Below are positions 51,711-53,383 of a DNA stretch of 53,383 bases, in pieces. Within the stretch, counting starts at the first letter, position 1. Each line of letters starts with the position of its first letter. Both the position numbers and the translations under genes were made by a program. Below the pieces are notes generated by a model. The model did not search any database and had not been told where the DNA came from. It saw only the letters and a program-made list of their open reading frames with translations. The stretch comes from Chloroflexota bacterium (GTDB lineage Bacteria; Chloroflexota; Anaerolineae; Aggregatilineales; Phototrophicaceae), in the NCBI GenBank assembly GCA_028873975.1, contig JAPPMO010000106.1, positions 1 through 53,383 on the forward strand, in the 5' to 3' direction.

Positions 51711-53363
51711 ATGTTACATGGTCTGATGATGGATTATCCGCTGACATTGGATCGCATCCTCGAGCATGCCAAGCGCATGTACCCCAAGAAGACAATCAAA
51801 ACCAAGCTGCCTGACGGTCCCCTGCGCGAATACACTTACGCCGAGTTTTACACCCGCGTCAAACGGCTGTGCAATGCCCTGGACGCCCTGGGCGTAGAAC
51901 CGGGGGATCGCGTCGGCACCTTCGCCTGGAACAGCTTCGAACATCTGGAACTTTACTTCGGCGCGCCGCTGGCCGGCGCGGTCTGCCACACCTTGAACAT
52001 TCGCCTGTCGCCCGATCAACTCGTCTACATCATCAACCATGCCGAAGATAAAGTGATCTTTCTCGACGGATCGCTGGTCGCTTTGCTGGAGCCGATCGCG
52101 CATCGTTTGAAAACAGTCCAGCACTTCGTCGTCTTCAATGCCCGCGAAGATCAGCCGATCAACCTGCCCAATTTGCTGCAATACGAAGAACTCATGGCAG
52201 CCGCCGACGAGTCTTACACCTGGCGCTGCAGCGACGAAAAAATGGCGATGGCGCTCTGTTATACCAGCGGCACCACCGGCATGCCCAAGGGCGTCTTGAT
52301 CAGCCATCGCGCCATGGTCTTGCATACCTTCTGCGTGCTGGCGGGGGTGGCTTTCGGCTTGACCGAGCGTGATGTTGTCATGCCGGTCGTGCCCCAGTTC
52401 CACGCCATGGCTTGGGGGCTTCCCTACGCCAGCACCTACGTGGGCGCGACAATGGTCATGCCCGAACCGCATTTCAAGCCCGATGCCCTGGCCAAGTTGA
52501 TCGAGTCCGAACGCGTGACCATCGCAGCCGGCGTGCCGACGATTTGGAACGGACTCTATCACGAGTTGCGCCGCAACCCGCGCGATGTCTCTTGCATCGA
52601 GCAATTGATCGTAGGCGGCTCAGCCATGCCGCGCGGCTTGATCGAAGCCTACGAAAAAGAACTGGGCGTCAATGTCGTACATGCCTGGGGCATGACCGAG
52701 CTGTCGCCCATCGGCAGCGTCTCCAAACTTGGCGCGCGGCATGACGCGCTCGACGATGACAGCCGCTGGGATATCAAGGCGACGCAAGGCTATTTCGTGC
52801 CCGGGGTCGCGGCCCGCATCGTCGATCACGCGGGCAAAGAACTGCCCTGGGATGGCGAAACTATGGGAGAACTGCAAGTGCGCGGCTTTTGGGTGGTGGG
52901 GCAGTATTACAAGATTGAGCGCGACCGCGAACATTTCACCGACGACGGCTGGTTCCGCACAGGCGACGTCGCCACCGTTGATGCCGACGGCTATATGAAC
53001 ATCACTGACCGCACCAAGGATCTGGTCAAAAGCGGCGGCGAATGGATCTCGTCGGTGGACCTGGAAAATACGCTCATGTCGCATCCCGATGTGCTGGAAG
53101 CGGCCGTGATCGCGACGCCGCACGAGCGCTGGGGCGAACGTCCGCTGGCGGTGATTGTGCCGCTGAACGCCGGCGTCGATCAAGACGCGCTGGATGACTA
53201 CTTGCTGAGGCATTTCCCCAAGTTCTGGCTGCCGGAGGACTACGCGGTCGTGGATGCCATTCCCAAGACCGGCGTCGGCAAAATGGACAAAAAAGTGCTG
53301 CGGGCTATGTACGCGGATGGGGAGTTGGACCCCTGTAGTGGCTCCGAAAAACTGGGCACCTAG
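51711..53363 (+). CDS. Acyl-CoA synthetase (AMP-forming), C-terminus made by an IS end
   Basis: The ATP-dependent enzyme activates carboxylic acids to CoA thioesters. It has [18 protein letters not shown] (P-loop, A3), [13 protein letters not shown] (A5), [20 protein letters not shown] (A7), [21 protein letters not shown] (A8), and [10 protein letters not shown] with the catalytic Lys (A10). Medium-/long-chain fatty-acid ligases share this pattern; the exact acid is unknown. Native codons run to 53333 (...ADGELDP); the last ten (CSGSEKLGT and stop) come from the IS3-like end at 53334. Only a short tail is lost, so activity may remain. AAAGGAGCAG before ATG is a good ribosome site. Confidence 0.9.
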   Translation: MLHGLMMDYPLTLDRILEHAKRMYPKKTIKTKLPDGPLREYTYAEFYTRVKRLCNALDALGVEPGDRVGTFAWNSFEHLELYFGAPLAGAVCHTLNIRLSPDQLVYIINHAEDKVIFLDGSLVALLEPIAHRLKTVQHFVVFNAREDQPINLPNLLQYEELMAAADESYTWRCSDEKMAMALCYTSGTTGMPKGVLISHRAMVLHTFCVLAGVAFGLTERDVVMPVVPQFHAMAWGLPYASTYVGATMVMPEPHFKPDALAKLIESERVTIAAGVPTIWNGLYHELRRNPRDVSCIEQLIVGGSAMPRGLIEAYEKELGVNVVHAWGMTELSPIGSVSKLGARHDALDDDSRWDIKATQGYFVPGVAARIVDHAGKELPWDGETMGELQVRGFWVVGQYYKIERDREHFTDDGWFRTGDVATVDADGYMNITDRTKDLVKSGGEWISSVDLENTLMSHPDVLEAAVIATPHERWGERPLAVIVPLNAGVDQDALDDYLLRHFPKFWLPEDYAVVDAIPKTGVGKMDKKVLRAMYADGELDPCSGSEKLGT

Positions 53364-53383
53364 TTGAGAGAGTATACTAGCGT
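53334..53383 (+). mobile_element. IS3-like terminal inverted repeat, right edge (partial element)
   Basis: Begins TGTAGTGGCTCC and carries AACTGGGCAC at bases 17-26, matching the left-edge unit at 21 of 26 positions and pointing out of the window. After the terminal 26 bases the sequence differs from the left edge, as expected of the opposite end of the same IS family. No transposase is visible. Confidence 0.55.

Noticed and set aside
1..53383. tRNA, rRNA and riboswitch genes
   Set aside because: None was recognised by eye on either strand; no cloverleaf with a TTCGA-type arm or conserved rRNA segments was found.

Overview
The window reads as a chromosomal stretch of a moderately GC-rich bacterium using the standard code, most likely a member of the Chloroflexota (inference). 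The clues are a B12-dependent methylmalonyl-CoA mutase split into two subunits with MeaB, a UDP-sulfoquinovose synthase, surface proteins carrying an Ig-like 'C..I.W ... YCP' module of a kind I associate with Chloroflexota, and intergenic gaps filled with several families of short dispersed hairpin repeats. No rRNA, tRNA or CRISPR array was seen. Both edges carry outward-facing IS3-like terminal inverted repeats (1-55 and 53334-53383), and each one interrupts a gene, so the assembled piece probably ends at copies of one insertion sequence.

Left part (1-7721, minus strand): a sugar-phosphate isomerase cut by the IS end and a Gfo/Idh/MocA oxidoreductase. After a 726-bp repeat-filled gap comes a four-gene overlapping operon: DegT aminotransferase, NAD-dependent epimerase, left-handed beta-helix acyltransferase and a GtrB/ArnC-like family 2 glycosyltransferase. 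An MFS transporter follows. The four-gene operon looks like a pathway that makes an N-acylated amino sugar and loads a sugar onto polyprenyl phosphate.

Central part (7974-24469, plus strand): a UDP-sulfoquinovose synthase (SQD1/SqdB) starts a tight operon of six tandem paralogues of 690-770-residue multi-pass membrane proteins, followed by phosphoglycerate mutase. The paralogues look like GT-C glycosyltransferases fused to an extracytoplasmic Ig-like domain. Their gene ends are nearly identical in DNA between neighbours while their cores have diverged, which suggests repeated duplication and gene conversion. This array is the most interesting candidate for an undescribed system: a diversified set of surface-sugar transferases, possibly fed by sulfoquinovose and/or the amino sugar made next door.

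Right-centre (24787-35997): a secreted dienelactone-hydrolase-like protein, GlpD, a YbjQ-family protein, MeaB, a GYD-like small protein, MutB and MutA, a cytochrome P450, a VanZ-like membrane protein and a RelE/ParE-like toxin with a small upstream partner.

Right part (36113-53363, plus strand): a myo-inositol catabolic cluster (iolG, iolC, iolB, iolD) interrupted twice by likely phage-defence genes. One is a type IIG-like N6-adenine methyltransferase between iolG and iolC. The other is an AAA ATPase plus frameshifted DUF4435/Toprim pair, PARIS-like, between iolB and iolD. CCCC-rich hairpin repeats have entered coding sequence here: inside the methyltransferase, at the 5' end of iolC and at the 3' end of a DinB-like gene. 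The cluster continues with a PhyH-type dioxygenase, a second Gfo/Idh/MocA dehydrogenase, a glutamine-synthetase-like ligase, an SDR and an acyl-CoA ligase, which together suggest breakdown of a modified cyclitol or sugar. No iolE, iolA or iolJ was recognised.
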